A DNA stretch of 32,942 nucleotides from contig JAKALD010000007.1 in NCBI GenBank assembly GCA_021813275.1, forward strand, positions 1 through 32,942, in the 5' to 3' direction. The notes beneath the pieces are model-generated. The model was not told where the DNA came from and made no database searches. It saw only the letters and a list, made by a program, of their open reading frames with translations. The position numbers were made by a program, and so were the translations under genes. Positions 8,879-17,891 of this stretch are shown piece after piece; position 1 is the first letter of the stretch, and the number at the start of each line of letters is the position of its first letter. This stretch comes from Pseudomonadota bacterium. Its GTDB lineage: Bacteria > Pseudomonadota > Gammaproteobacteria > Burkholderiales > SG8-39.

Positions 8879-10582
8879 TCAGGCGAGGCCCGGATTGCCT
8901 CGCACGCCGATCAGCCGCGGCAGGTTGAGCCGCACCGGCGGCACTGTTTTCTTCGCACGCAGGTAGCCGGCCACGACCTCCCAGATCGGCTCGCCGCTCG
9001 CGCCCTCGGTGACCGGCGCCCAGCCCGCCACCTTGTACTTCTTGTGCGGCTCGAGCGGCTTGCCGGCGAGCCGCATGTCGCGGATGCGCGCGCCGATCAG
9101 CGCGTTCGGGTCGCAGGCGTAGGTCATGCCGCCCACGCGCACCATGTCGCCGCCCTGCTGCAGGTAGGGATCGGGGTTGAACAGGTTGTCGCACACGTCC
9201 TCGAGGATCGCCTTGATCTGCTCGCCGGTCAGCTCGTTGAGCGTGCTGTACGGGTAGGTGATCGCGGTCTGGTCCATGAGGTGCTCGTAGGTGATCGCGT
9301 CCCCCGGCAGCAGCGTCGTGCCCCAGCGGAATCCCGGCGAGAAGGCGATCTGCGCGTCCTTCACCGCGAGCTGCGCGTCGAGGATCAGCTGGTCGAAGGT
9401 GCCGTTGAAGTTGCCGCGCCGGTAGAGCAGCCCCTCGGTCGCCGCGAGGTGCTCGCCAAGCTTGGCGGCGTGCGGCTTGCGCACCTCCTCGATGTATGCG
9501 GCCATGTCGGGGTCCGCCGGCAGCAGCTTCGCGAACACCGGGAGCAGCTTGTAGCGGTAGCCCGCGAGGCCCCCGGAGCCGACCTCGAGATCGAGCACCG
9601 CGAGGAACTTGCCGTTCGAGCCCGCGTTCGTCACCAGCGTGCGGCCGCCGCCGTTCGCGATCACGCTGGGCGCCGGCACGCCGTCGTGAGTGTGGCCGCC
9701 GAGGATCACGTCGATGCCGCGGACGCGCGTGGCGAGCTTCAGATCCACGTCCATGCCGTTGTGCGAGAGCAGCACCACCACCTTGGCGCCCTTGGCGCGC
9801 ACTTCGTCCACCAGCTTCTGCAGCCGGCGCTCCTGGATCCCGAAGGTCCACTGCGCCATCAGATAGCGCGGGTGCGCGATCGGCGTGTAGGGGAAGGCCT
9901 GCCCGATGATGCCGAGCGGAACGCCGTTCACCGTGCGCAGCGAGTAGGGCGTGAAGACGGGGTCCTCGAAATCGACCGTCTTCACGTTCTGCGCGATGAA
10001 CTCGATCGGCGAAAGCTCCTTGGCGACCGCCTGCTGCACCCGCTCGGCGCCGTAGGTGAACTCCCAGTGCGCGGTCATGAGATCGACGCCGAGCCGCTTC
10101 TGGGCGCCGATCATGTCGGCTCCCTTGCTCCAGAGCGAAGTGGCCGACCCCTGCCAGCTGTCCCCGCCGTCGAGCAGCAGCGCGTGCGGCTGCTCGGCGC
10201 GCAGGCGCTTCACGAGCGTGGCGAGATGCGCGTAGCCGCCCACCTTGCCGTAGCGGCGCGCCGCGGCGACGAAGTCGAGGTAGGTGAAGGCGTGCGCGAG
10301 AGCCCCGCCGGGCGGGATGTGGAAGTACTTCAGCAGCGCCTCGCCGACCAGGTGCGGCGGCTTGCCGGCCGCCTGGCCGACGCCGATGTTGACGTCGGGC
10401 TCGCGGAAATAGATCGGTAGGAGCTGCGCGTGCACGTCGGTGATGTGCAGCACGCGAACCTGGCCGTACTTCGGCACGCCGTAGAGCTCGTCCGCGGCCT
10501 TGGCATCGGCGAGCCCCGGTCGCAGCGTGGCGCCGGCCGACCCGGCGATCGCCAGCAGCCTCAGAAAGTCGCGGCGGTTCAT
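8879..10582 (-). CDS. soxB: SoxB, thiosulfohydrolase / sulfate thiol esterase
   Basis: Tat-like N-terminus MNRRDFLRLLAIAGSAG; metallophosphoesterase motifs 'ITDVHAQLLPIYFREP', 'GGDSWQGSATSLW', 'LLSHNGMDVDLKLA', 'GGHTHDGVP'; 5'-nucleotidase-type C-terminal domain; sox operon context. Confidence 0.96.
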   Translation of the reverse strand: MNRRDFLRLLAIAGSAGATLRPGLADAKAADELYGVPKYGQVRVLHITDVHAQLLPIYFREPDVNIGVGQAAGKPPHLVGEALLKYFHIPPGGALAHAFTYLDFVAAARRYGKVGGYAHLATLVKRLRAEQPHALLLDGGDSWQGSATSLWSKGADMIGAQKRLGVDLMTAHWEFTYGAERVQQAVAKELSPIEFIAQNVKTVDFEDPVFTPYSLRTVNGVPLGIIGQAFPYTPIAHPRYLMAQWTFGIQERRLQKLVDEVRAKGAKVVVLLSHNGMDVDLKLATRVRGIDVILGGHTHDGVPAPSVIANGGGRTLVTNAGSNGKFLAVLDLEVGSGGLAGYRYKLLPVFAKLLPADPDMAAYIEEVRKPHAAKLGEHLAATEGLLYRRGNFNGTFDQLILDAQLAVKDAQIAFSPGFRWGTTLLPGDAITYEHLMDQTAITYPYSTLNELTGEQIKAILEDVCDNLFNPDPYLQQGGDMVRVGGMTYACDPNALIGARIRDMRLAGKPLEPHKKYKVAGWAPVTEGASGEPIWEVVAGYLRAKKTVPPVRLNLPRLIGVRGNPGLA

Positions 10583-10653
10583 CTATCGAGTGATCCCATG
10601 AAACGACGGCCGTTCGCGGCTCGCGCGGCCTGCCTGCGCGAGGGCGCGGCCCG

Positions 10654-10947
10654 TCAGTGGGTCAGCGGATACCGGGTCTGCTCGAGGCCGAGCCTTGCCT
10701 GATCGCTCGCGATCTCGGAGTACTTGAGCACGGCGGCGCTGTCGCCCTTCTTGGCCGCCGCCTCGGCCTCCTTGAGCGCCTGCTGGGCCGAAGTCCAAAG
10801 CGCGTCCTTCGCCGCGGCCGCTTTCACGTCCGCCTGCGCCTGCGCGAGCGCCTCGTTCGGATCGGTCGTCCGGACCGCGGTCGCTCCCTGGCAGCCCGCG
10901 AGAACGAGAGCCGCGGCAAGAGCCATTGCAACGAGAGTCTTTTCCAT
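10654..10947 (-). CDS. soxK: SoxK-like SoxXA-binding protein, predicted lipoprotein
   Basis: About 97 aa between soxA and soxB; MEKTLVAMALAAALVLAGCQG (lipobox LAGC), 'LWTSAQQALKEAEAAAKKGDSAAVLKYSEIASDQARLGLEQ', typical of small helical SoxK/SAXB proteins. Confidence 0.75.
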   Translation of the reverse strand: MEKTLVAMALAAALVLAGCQGATAVRTTDPNEALAQAQADVKAAAAKDALWTSAQQALKEAEAAAKKGDSAAVLKYSEIASDQARLGLEQTRYPLTH

Positions 10948-10962
10948 GATTTGCCCTCCGAC

Positions 10963-11793
10963 CTACTTCCGGAACACCGACGAGTGCATCACCAGCCCGT
11001 TGCTCAGGTAGGTATGGAAGTACTCGAGATCGTTGAACTCCTCGCTGCCGGGCTTCGGCGGCACCGCGCGAATGTTCTTCAGGCAGCCGGCGTAGCGCTT
11101 CTGCAGTGTGACCACGTTGGTCGCCGCGCGGAACACCGGCCAATGAGTGGCCTGGCCCACCACCGGAGACAGGAGCTCGGTGCGCAGCACCTTGCCGGCG
11201 CTGTCCACGTGGCAGGACGCGCAGGCGAAGTTGAGCTGGCCATGGCGCGTGTAGAAGAACTTCTTGCCGCGCTCGTAGGCCGCTTCGGCGCCGGACCCTT
11301 GCACCTTGATGTCGACGCGCATGCCGTCGGACAGCGTGCGCGCGTAGGACTCGAGCAGCCCCATGGTCTTCATGTCGCCGTAGCCGTAGGGTTTCTCGCC
11401 GTTCGCCTCGCGGCACATGTTGAGCTTCATCTCGAAAGTGACGACCTTGCCGAGCTTGTCGTCGTAGTAGGGGTAGTGCCCGGCGACGTTTCTTCCGCCG
11501 TTGGGGAAGCAGCTGGCGTAGGTCTTGCCGTTCTTGAACGGCGTTTCCCACATCTTCTTGCCCTGGTCGATTTCCTCGAGGAAGGGCGGGAACTCCATGA
11601 TGGACTCGTACTGGGCCTTGGCGTCCGGGCTGAACGCCAGCGCCCCGTACACATAATCCCCGGGCTTCAGCTCCGGAAAGTGCTTCTCGAACTGTCGGAC
11701 GAGCGCCTCGCGGTCGCTCTCCGGCGACGCAAGAGCCGCGGCCGGGCCGGCGAGCGCGCCGAGCCCGATGAGGGCCAGTATCAGTTTTCGCAT
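10963..11793 (-). CDS. soxA: SoxA, monoheme c-type cytochrome subunit of SoxAX(K)
   Basis: Signal peptide; single CXXCH (CASCH); Cys pair (ASCFPN / NMCREA) replacing a second heme; candidate active-site Cys in 'QKRYAGCLKN'. Confidence 0.95.
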   Translation of the reverse strand: MRKLILALIGLGALAGPAAALASPESDREALVRQFEKHFPELKPGDYVYGALAFSPDAKAQYESIMEFPPFLEEIDQGKKMWETPFKNGKTYASCFPNGGRNVAGHYPYYDDKLGKVVTFEMKLNMCREANGEKPYGYGDMKTMGLLESYARTLSDGMRVDIKVQGSGAEAAYERGKKFFYTRHGQLNFACASCHVDSAGKVLRTELLSPVVGQATHWPVFRAATNVVTLQKRYAGCLKNIRAVPPKPGSEEFNDLEYFHTYLSNGLVMHSSVFRK

Positions 11794-11821
11794 CGTCTCC
11801 TCCTTGTTTCTTGTCGCGGGG

Positions 11822-11862
11822 GAACGGGCGTACGGCGATGATTCGTCCGCCGCGCCCCGTTC
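11822..11862. other. Imperfect inverted repeat in the soxX-soxA intergenic region
   Basis: GAACGGGCG (11822-11830) versus CGCCCCGTTC (11853-11862) with inner CGGCG/CGCCG; overlaps the soxX stop codon. Confidence 0.5.
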
Positions 11863-12256
11863 ACAGACCGTAGATGTAATCCACGATCAGGTCGATCTCC
11901 TTCGGTGTCAGGATATGGTGGATCCCGAACGGCGGCATCACCGTGTTCGGATTCCTGACCATGGGATCCCAGATCTGAGCGCGAAGCTTTGCCTTGTCCG
12001 GGAAGCGCGCCTCCATCTTGATGAGCGGAGGGCCGATGGTGGCGTCCGTGTAGTCCTTCGAGACGGGCGACTGCGTGGCGGGATCGGTCGGAATCTGATG
12101 GCAGGCGAGGCAATTGCCCTTCTTATTGTCGTAGGCCAGCGCGCGGCCCAGCTCGCGGTTGCCCTCGGCGGCGGCAGACGCCTGAAGGCTCTGGCCGAGC
12201 AGCAGCGCCGCGGCGACGCCGGCGGCGGCCAGCATGAAAGTTCGCGATTTGCGCAT
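11861..12256 (-). CDS. soxX: SoxX, monoheme c-type cytochrome
   Basis: Signal peptide; CLACHQIP heme motif; 'GPPLIKMEARFPDKAKLRAQIWDP' and 'NTVMPPFGIHHILTPKEIDLIVDYIYGL'. Confidence 0.94.
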   Translation of the reverse strand: MRKSRTFMLAAAGVAAALLLGQSLQASAAAEGNRELGRALAYDNKKGNCLACHQIPTDPATQSPVSKDYTDATIGPPLIKMEARFPDKAKLRAQIWDPMVRNPNTVMPPFGIHHILTPKEIDLIVDYIYGL

Positions 12257-12305
12257 GTTTCCTCCTCCTCAAGTCCAAATGGCGCCGGTTCCCGCAGGCC
12301 GGGGT

Positions 12306-12358
12306 GTGCCGCGGGCTCGCGGCGGCGCGCGGTTCCGACCGCGCGCCGCCCGCGGCAC
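12306..12358 (-). other. Very strong GC hairpin between soxZ and soxX
   Basis: Perfect 13-bp stem GGCGGCGCGCGGT-TCCG-ACCGCGCGCCGCC (12321-12350) extended by GTGCCGCG/CGCGGCAC across a 7-nt bulge; no U-tract. Confidence 0.8.
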
Positions 12359-12366
12359 GACGCCGG

Positions 12367-12681
12367 TCAGGCGATCGCGCCGTCGATCTTGTTCGATTCG
12401 CCCTTGTTGTCGAGCCAGCTGATCTCGAGCTTGTCGCCGGTCTTGGCGCCCTTGAGGCGGAACGCGAACACCGGATTGCGCGAGACCGACTGGCTGGTCT
12501 GGCCGTTGATGACGACCTTGCCGTTCAGCTTCACGGTCACGATCTCGATGAAGTGCATCGGGATCAGCTTGCCGTCCGGACCCTTGCGCAGTCCGGTCTC
12601 CATCGGGTGGCTCATCAGCACGCGCACCTCGGCGGTGTCGCCCTTCATCATGGTGGCGCGCATCTTCATTGGTCCTGGCAT
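12367..12681 (-). CDS. soxZ: SoxZ, sulfur-carrier complex subunit
   Basis: 'MRATMMKGDTAEVRVLMSHPMETGLRKGPDGKLIPMHFIEIVTVKLNGKVVINGQTSQSVSRNPVFAFRLKGAKTGDKLEISWLDNKGESNKIDGAIA' is canonical SoxZ. Confidence 0.97.
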   Translation of the reverse strand: MPGPMKMRATMMKGDTAEVRVLMSHPMETGLRKGPDGKLIPMHFIEIVTVKLNGKVVINGQTSQSVSRNPVFAFRLKGAKTGDKLEISWLDNKGESNKIDGAIA

Positions 12682-12691
12682 GGCGTTCTCC

Positions 12692-13162
12692 TCAGCCCCC
12701 GCAACCGCCGATCGTGACTTTGACCTCGCGCGTGGCGACGTAATACTTGCCGTTCGCCTCGGCGATCGCCCGCACCTCCGACGTCTGCCCCATTTTCACG
12801 TTCACTTTCACGTAGGGCAGGGCGCCTTCCTCGAAATCGAACTTCGCCGACAGCGGGAACGGGTTCTTGTCGATGACGATGGCGATCGACTTGGTTCCGG
12901 GAACGTTGCTCGAGACTTCGATCGGCACCACCGCGCCGTTCTCGGCGATCTGCGGAGCCTCCAGGACCACCTCCTTGCTTTGCGCCGCGCTCTCGGCGCC
13001 CAGCTGCTTCAGCGCGTCGGCGGCCGACTTCGCCCGGAAGGCGTTCTGGTCCCATTGGGCCGCGAGCACGCGTTGCGGCCTGAGCAGGCCGGCGGCGAGC
13101 GCTGCGGCGGCGACGCCCGTGGCGCTCGCGCCCTTCAGCAACACTCTGCGTACGACATCCAT
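12692..13162 (-). CDS. soxY: SoxY, sulfur-carrier protein
   Basis: C-terminal swinging-arm motif VTIGGCGG; Tat-type leader MDVVRRVLLKGASATGVAAAALAAG; start at 13162 preceded by GGAGGAGGTATCGAGA (ORF track extends to 13228). Confidence 0.96.
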   Translation of the reverse strand: MDVVRRVLLKGASATGVAAAALAAGLLRPQRVLAAQWDQNAFRAKSAADALKQLGAESAAQSKEVVLEAPQIAENGAVVPIEVSSNVPGTKSIAIVIDKNPFPLSAKFDFEEGALPYVKVNVKMGQTSEVRAIAEANGKYYVATREVKVTIGGCGG

Positions 13163-13308
13163 TCTCGATACCTCCTCCATGTTAAGACCCGCGCCCGCTC
13201 GCAGGCGCGTCGGGCTCTTTTGTGTCACTCGTCGCGCGCCGCCGCGTAGGCCACGCTTCTGGGCCGGCGGGCTCGCCTCATCGGCGCCGCCAAGCCGATC
13301 ACCAACGA

Positions 13309-13321
13309 GATTGATCCAATC
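13309..13321. promoter_or_regulatory. Palindrome GATTG-ATC-CAATC upstream of the sox operon, sharing a 10-mer with the sat upstream region
   Basis: Direct reading; in the sox transcription direction it contains TGGATCAATC, also present at 16528-16537 upstream of sat. Confidence 0.4.
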
Positions 13322-13410
13322 TTAATGACTCCGCGAAAGCGCGAGAAGAGCGGAGGATATTAAACGTGTCTATATGTTCATCGGCTGCGTGGATTCGAGA
13401 TCCGTTCGCG

Positions 13411-13887
13411 TCACGCCGCGCCGCGGCGGAAGTGGCCGGACTTGCCGCCGCGCTTTTCCTCCAGCCGCACGTCGAGCAGCGTCATGCCGCGATCGACTGC
13501 CTTGAGCATGTCGTAGATCGTCAGCAGGCCGACGGCCACCGCGGTGAGGGCCTCCATCTCGACGCCGGTGCGCCCGCGGCACTCGACCGTCGCGCGCAGC
13601 GTCACGCGGCTGCGAGCGGCATCGAGCGAATACTCGACCGCGACGCGGCTGATCGGGATCGGGTGCGCGAGAGGGATCAGATCGGGAGTGCGCTTGGCAG
13701 CTTGGATCGCCGCGACGCGCGCGACGCCGAGCACGTCGCCCTTCTTCGCGCCGCCCTGAGCCAGCAGGCGGAAAGTGGCGGGCTGCATCTGGACGCGCCC
13801 CGAAGCCACCGCGACGCGGCGCGTCGTCGGCTTCGCCGCGACGTCGACCATGTGCGCCTGCCCCTTCCTGTCGAAGTGGGTCAGCAC
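13411..13887 (-). CDS. moaC: MoaC, cyclic pyranopterin monophosphate synthase
   Basis: GTG start [19 protein letters not shown]; '[39 protein letters not shown]', '[35 protein letters not shown]'. Confidence 0.95.
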   Translation of the reverse strand: MLTHFDRKGQAHMVDVAAKPTTRRVAVASGRVQMQPATFRLLAQGGAKKGDVLGVARVAAIQAAKRTPDLIPLAHPIPISRVAVEYSLDAARSRVTLRATVECRGRTGVEMEALTAVAVGLLTIYDMLKAVDRGMTLLDVRLEEKRGGKSGHFRRGAA

Positions 13888-13956
13888 GCTCGAACGCTTT
13901 GCAGCCACGGCAGCTTCTCGCACGGAACTCGTCGCTGCGCAAGGTATCATAAGTGG

Positions 13957-15396
13957 ATGCGTTTCAAGGCGTTGCTGCCGGTCTTGCTGCTGCTGGCCTT
14001 GCCGCGCGCCTTCGCCGACGGGCTGCCGGATCTGGGCGACCCCGCGTCCGCCGTGCTTTCGCCGCGGCTCGAGCACCGCATCGGGGAACAGGCCGCGCAG
14101 CAGATCCGCGCCGATCCCGCGTACCTCGACGATCCCGAGGTCATCGATTACCTGGACACGATCGGCAACCGCCTGGTGGCGGCCATGCCGAGCCCCTACC
14201 CGACGTTCCACTTCCTGCCCATCCGCGATCCCGAGATCAACGCCTTCGCGCTGCCGGGCGGGTTCATCGGCGTGAACACCGGCCTGATTCAGGCCACCGA
14301 CAACGAGTCGGAGCTCGCCGCCGTGCTCGCCCACGAAATCACGCACGTCGCGCAGAACCACATGGCGCGCATGCTCGCGGCGCAGCAGCGCATGCAGATC
14401 CCGGCGATGCTCGCGCTCGCGGCCGCGATCATCGCCGGGCATTCGCGTCCGGACCTTGCGGCCGGCGCCGCGGCCGCGGCGCAGGGCGGCCTGGTCCAGT
14501 CGCAGCTCACGTACTCGCGCGAGTTCGAGCGCGAAGCCGACCGCATCGGCTTTCAGCGCCTGGTCAAGGCGGGCTTCGATCCGCGGGGCATGGCGGAATT
14601 CTTCAAGAAGCTGGAGCGTTACACGGCCCTGTCGGAGGACGGCAGCATTCCGGGGTGGCTACGCGATCACCCGCTCACCCCCGAGCGCATCGCCGACGCC
14701 GAGAACCGGGCGGCGGACTATCCGTATCGCCAGCACGTGGACAGCGTAGAGTACGGCTTGGTGCGCGCCAAGCTGCGCGCGGAGGAACACGATCCGCGGG
14801 ACGCCGTGCTGCGCTTCTCGAGCGCGCTGCGCGACGGGCGCTACGCGAACGAGGCCGACGCGCGCTACGGCCTAGTCACCGCTTTGCTGCGCGCCAACCA
14901 GCCGAAGCAGGCCGAGGCGGCGCTCGCGAAGCTGCGGGCTACGGGCGTGGCGAGCCCGATGATCGAAACCCTCGCTGCGCGGGTGGCGCGCGCCCTCGGC
15001 AACCGTGCGGGCGAGCTCGCCACGCTGAAGAACGCCCGTACGGCATTTCCTTACAGCCGCATCGCGTTCTACGCCTATGCCAGCGCGCTCGAGGACGGCC
15101 GGCAGGACGCCCAGGCACTCCAGGTCGTGTCGGAAGGGTTGCGCCTCTACCCGCACGACGCGCGGCTGTTCGGGCTGAAGGCGCGGGCGTACGCCGGGCT
15201 CGGCAAGCAGCTGCTGCAGCACCAGGCGCAGGCCGAGGCCTACTACCTGCGCGGGAATCTGCCGGGGGCCATCGAGCAGTTGCAGCTGGCGCGCGCCGCC
15301 GGGGACGGCAGCTTCTACGACCTGTCGATGATCGACGCCCGGTTGCGCGACCTGCGGACCGAGCGCCAGATCGAGCAGAAGGAGCTGAAGCAGTAG
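13957..15396 (+). CDS. M48-family metalloprotease with TPR C-terminus, BepA/YfgC-like outer-membrane assembly factor
   Basis: Signal peptide [20 protein letters not shown]; HExxH motif in '[21 protein letters not shown]'; '[17 protein letters not shown]'; '[28 protein letters not shown]'; C-terminal TPR-like region. Confidence 0.93.
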   Translation: MRFKALLPVLLLLALPRAFADGLPDLGDPASAVLSPRLEHRIGEQAAQQIRADPAYLDDPEVIDYLDTIGNRLVAAMPSPYPTFHFLPIRDPEINAFALPGGFIGVNTGLIQATDNESELAAVLAHEITHVAQNHMARMLAAQQRMQIPAMLALAAAIIAGHSRPDLAAGAAAAAQGGLVQSQLTYSREFEREADRIGFQRLVKAGFDPRGMAEFFKKLERYTALSEDGSIPGWLRDHPLTPERIADAENRAADYPYRQHVDSVEYGLVRAKLRAEEHDPRDAVLRFSSALRDGRYANEADARYGLVTALLRANQPKQAEAALAKLRATGVASPMIETLAARVARALGNRAGELATLKNARTAFPYSRIAFYAYASALEDGRQDAQALQVVSEGLRLYPHDARLFGLKARAYAGLGKQLLQHQAQAEAYYLRGNLPGAIEQLQLARAAGDGSFYDLSMIDARLRDLRTERQIEQKELKQ

Positions 15397-15417
15397 GCGG
15401 CGGCCGGCCTCCGGGCC

Positions 15418-16398
15418 TCAGCGCGCGCCGGGCTCGTAGTACGCGTCGTACAGCAGGTCGAAGGTCTTCTCCGCTTCGCGCAGCAGCTCGTCCTCGGAGG
15501 ACGAGCGGCGCGAGGCGCCCTGCAGCAGGGTCTGCACGCCGGCCGCCTCGGGGACCACGGTGCCTTGAACTTCGAGAAAGTGCACGATCGCGCCGATCCT
15601 CGCCAGTGCCTGGTTCTTGCCCAGCTCGAACCGCGCCAGCATCTCCTCGAAGGTGACCCGCGCCTCGCTGTTGTCGAAGCGCGCGCCGGCGAACGCGAAG
15701 CCGAGCGCCTCGCGCGGGCACGGCTCGCCCTTGTCCAGCCAGACGAGAATTGCCTCCGGGTCGATGAAGCGGCGGATCAGCCAGGCGCAGGCGAGCCGAT
15801 CGGCCCACAACGGACGGCGCGTGGCCCAGCTGCGCCGCAGCAGGCGCTCAACCGGCGCGCGCGTCTGCGCGGACGAGGGCGGGTAAAGGAGGTCCCGGAT
15901 CGCCGCTTCCGCCCGGGCGAGCGCGGTCTCGGCTCGCTCGCGGGCCGCGCTCGGGAAGAAATCGAGGGCCGCGACGGCCTCGTATTCGCGGCGCTGCTTG
16001 TGCAGCACGCGAGCGAGAGCGGCGGGATCGGAGACGCCGAATCCGAGCCTGAGTCCCTCGATCACCTTGACGAGCGCCTCGTAGCGCGCCGAGCGGTCGA
16101 ACAGCGCGCGCAGCGCCCCCTGCTGCGGGGCATCGAGGCTCCGCGCGCGGAAGACCTGCGCGCTGCCGTCGTTCTTGACCACGTATTCGGCGAGATGCGC
16201 CACCGCGCGGCGCTTATCCTCGTGGTCGGGGAGGATATAGACGCCCTCACGCAGCATCGCCACGCCGAGCGACTCGAGCGTGCGCAGGATCAGCATGCGC
16301 GCCGGCGGGTTCTCGGTCGGAAGGCTGGCGATCAGCACCAGCCACCCGTCCAGCGCCGCCTGCGCGGCGTCGTCCTCTGGGGATTGTGGCGATTTCAT
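15418..16398 (-). CDS. chrB: ChrB-family protein (chromate-resistance regulator-like)
   Basis: 'TRRPLWADRLACAWLIRRFIDPEAILVWLDKGE' and 'FAGARFDNSEARVTFEEMLARF' with N-terminal 'WLVLIASLPTENPPARMLILRTLESLGVAMLREGVYILPD' are ChrB-like; no chrA in the window. Confidence 0.82.
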   Translation of the reverse strand: MKSPQSPEDDAAQAALDGWLVLIASLPTENPPARMLILRTLESLGVAMLREGVYILPDHEDKRRAVAHLAEYVVKNDGSAQVFRARSLDAPQQGALRALFDRSARYEALVKVIEGLRLGFGVSDPAALARVLHKQRREYEAVAALDFFPSAARERAETALARAEAAIRDLLYPPSSAQTRAPVERLLRRSWATRRPLWADRLACAWLIRRFIDPEAILVWLDKGEPCPREALGFAFAGARFDNSEARVTFEEMLARFELGKNQALARIGAIVHFLEVQGTVVPEAAGVQTLLQGASRRSSSEDELLREAEKTFDLLYDAYYEPGAR

Positions 16399-16527
16399 CG
16401 GCGCTCGCCCCGCGGGGGCGCGAGCATTTTGCGGGACGGCGCGACCGCGCGCAACGCCGCCGACGGGCCTCGGGCCGGGCGCGCGTGGCGCTCCGCGAAA
16501 CCGAGTTAAGCCCTTGAATCAGTGACG

Positions 16528-16546
16528 TGGATCAATCCATTAAAAT
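16528..16546 (+). promoter_or_regulatory. Candidate promoter/operator upstream of sat: TGGATCAATCCAT then TAAAAT
   Basis: 10-mer TGGATCAATC shared with the sox upstream region; TAAAAT at 16541-16546 is a plausible -10, but no well-spaced -35 was found. Confidence 0.35.
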
Positions 16547-16673
16547 TCTGAAGTTGTGGGCCCGGCGTTGCCTTCGGAACAATGCGGGCGGAGACCAGAG
16601 CGTGCACGCCGCGGCGTGAAGGCCGTCGGCGCGCATGCTCGCACCCGCATCGCATAACCCGACAGAGTCGATC

Positions 16674-17891
16674 ATGCCCGGATTGGTACGGCCGCACGGA
16701 GGGGGCGCGCTTCGGCCGCTCGCGCTCACCGCAGACGCGCTCAGAGCGGAGCGCACGCGCGCCAGGACGCTGCCCCAGCTGCGCGTCACCTCGCGCGAGA
16801 AAGGCGACCTCATCATGATGGGCATCGGCGGGTTCACCCCGCTCGACGGCTTCATGACGCGCGCCGACTGGGAAGGGGTGTGCGACGGCTACCGCATGGC
16901 GAGCGGGCTGTTTTGGCCCATCCCGGTGACGCTCTCCGCCGACGAGGTGTTCGCCGACGGCGTTCGCACCGGAGCCGAGGTGGCGCTCGTCGACCCGGAT
17001 ACGGACGAGATCCTCGCGACGATGCGCGTGACCGAGAAGTACCGCATCGACAAGGCGCACGAGTGCATGTCGGTATTCCGCACGACCGATCTCGAGCACC
17101 CGGGCGTGAAGATGGTGATGGCGCAAGGCGACGTGAACCTCGCCGGCCCGGTGAAAGTGCTCAGCGACGGCGGCTTCAAGGAAAAATACGGCGAGCTGTT
17201 CATGACCCCCGCCGAGACGCGCGCCGAGTTCGAGCGCCTGGGCTGGGCCAAGGTGGCGGCCTTCCAGACGCGCAACCCGATGCACCGCTCGCACGAGTAT
17301 CTCGCCAAGGTGGCGATCGAGACCTGCGACGGCGTGCTGATCCACTCGCTGCTCGGCAAGCTCAAGCCGGGCGACATTCCGGCCGAAGTGCGCACGCGCG
17401 CGATCGCGACGCTGATCGAGCGCTATTTCCAGGCCAACACCGTGGTGCAGGCGGGCTACCCGCTCGACATGCGCTACGCGGGCCCGCGCGAGGCGCTGCT
17501 GCACGCGCTGTTCCGGCAGAACTACGGCTGCTCGCATCAGATCGTCGGCCGCGACCACGCGGGCGTGGGCAGCTATTACGGGCCGTTCGACGCGCACAAG
17601 ATCTTCGACGAGATCCCGAAGGATGCGCTCGAGACGCAGCCGCTCAAGATCGACTGGACCTTCTGGTGCTACAAGTGCGGCGGGATGGCCTCGGCCAGGA
17701 CCTGTCCGCATGGGGACGCCGACCGGCTGCTCGTGTCCGGGACGAAGCTGCGCAAGTGGCTGTCCGAGGGCGCCGAAGTGCCCGCCGAATTCTCGCGTCC
17801 GGAGGTCCTGCAGATCCTGCGCGATTACTACGGCTCGCTCGAAGCGGGCGAGAAGGTGGAGGTCAAGCTGGTGGGCCACTCGGCCCGCTGA
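16674..17891 (+). CDS. sat: Sat, dissimilatory ATP sulfurylase
   Basis: '[18 protein letters not shown]' (QxRNP and HxxH), '[17 protein letters not shown]', '[16 protein letters not shown]'; homooligomeric Sat as in rDSR sulfur oxidizers. Confidence 0.97.
   Translation: MPGLVRPHGGGALRPLALTADALRAERTRARTLPQLRVTSREKGDLIMMGIGGFTPLDGFMTRADWEGVCDGYRMASGLFWPIPVTLSADEVFADGVRTGAEVALVDPDTDEILATMRVTEKYRIDKAHECMSVFRTTDLEHPGVKMVMAQGDVNLAGPVKVLSDGGFKEKYGELFMTPAETRAEFERLGWAKVAAFQTRNPMHRSHEYLAKVAIETCDGVLIHSLLGKLKPGDIPAEVRTRAIATLIERYFQANTVVQAGYPLDMRYAGPREALLHALFRQNYGCSHQIVGRDHAGVGSYYGPFDAHKIFDEIPKDALETQPLKIDWTFWCYKCGGMASARTCPHGDADRLLVSGTKLRKWLSEGAEVPAEFSRPEVLQILRDYYGSLEAGEKVEVKLVGHSAR

Noticed and set aside
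6914-10420. 1168-aa plus-strand ORF
   Set aside because: Overlaps the GT41-like gene out of frame and soxB antisense; composition is shadow-like.
13366-13956. N-terminal extension of the M48 peptidase ORF
   Set aside because: Antisense to moaC; the signal peptide [20 protein letters not shown] starts at 13957.
16514-16546. TTGAAT/TAAAAT as a sigma-70 promoter for sat
   Set aside because: Spacing is about 21 nt, too long for a confident call; only the -10-like element is kept as a weak candidate.
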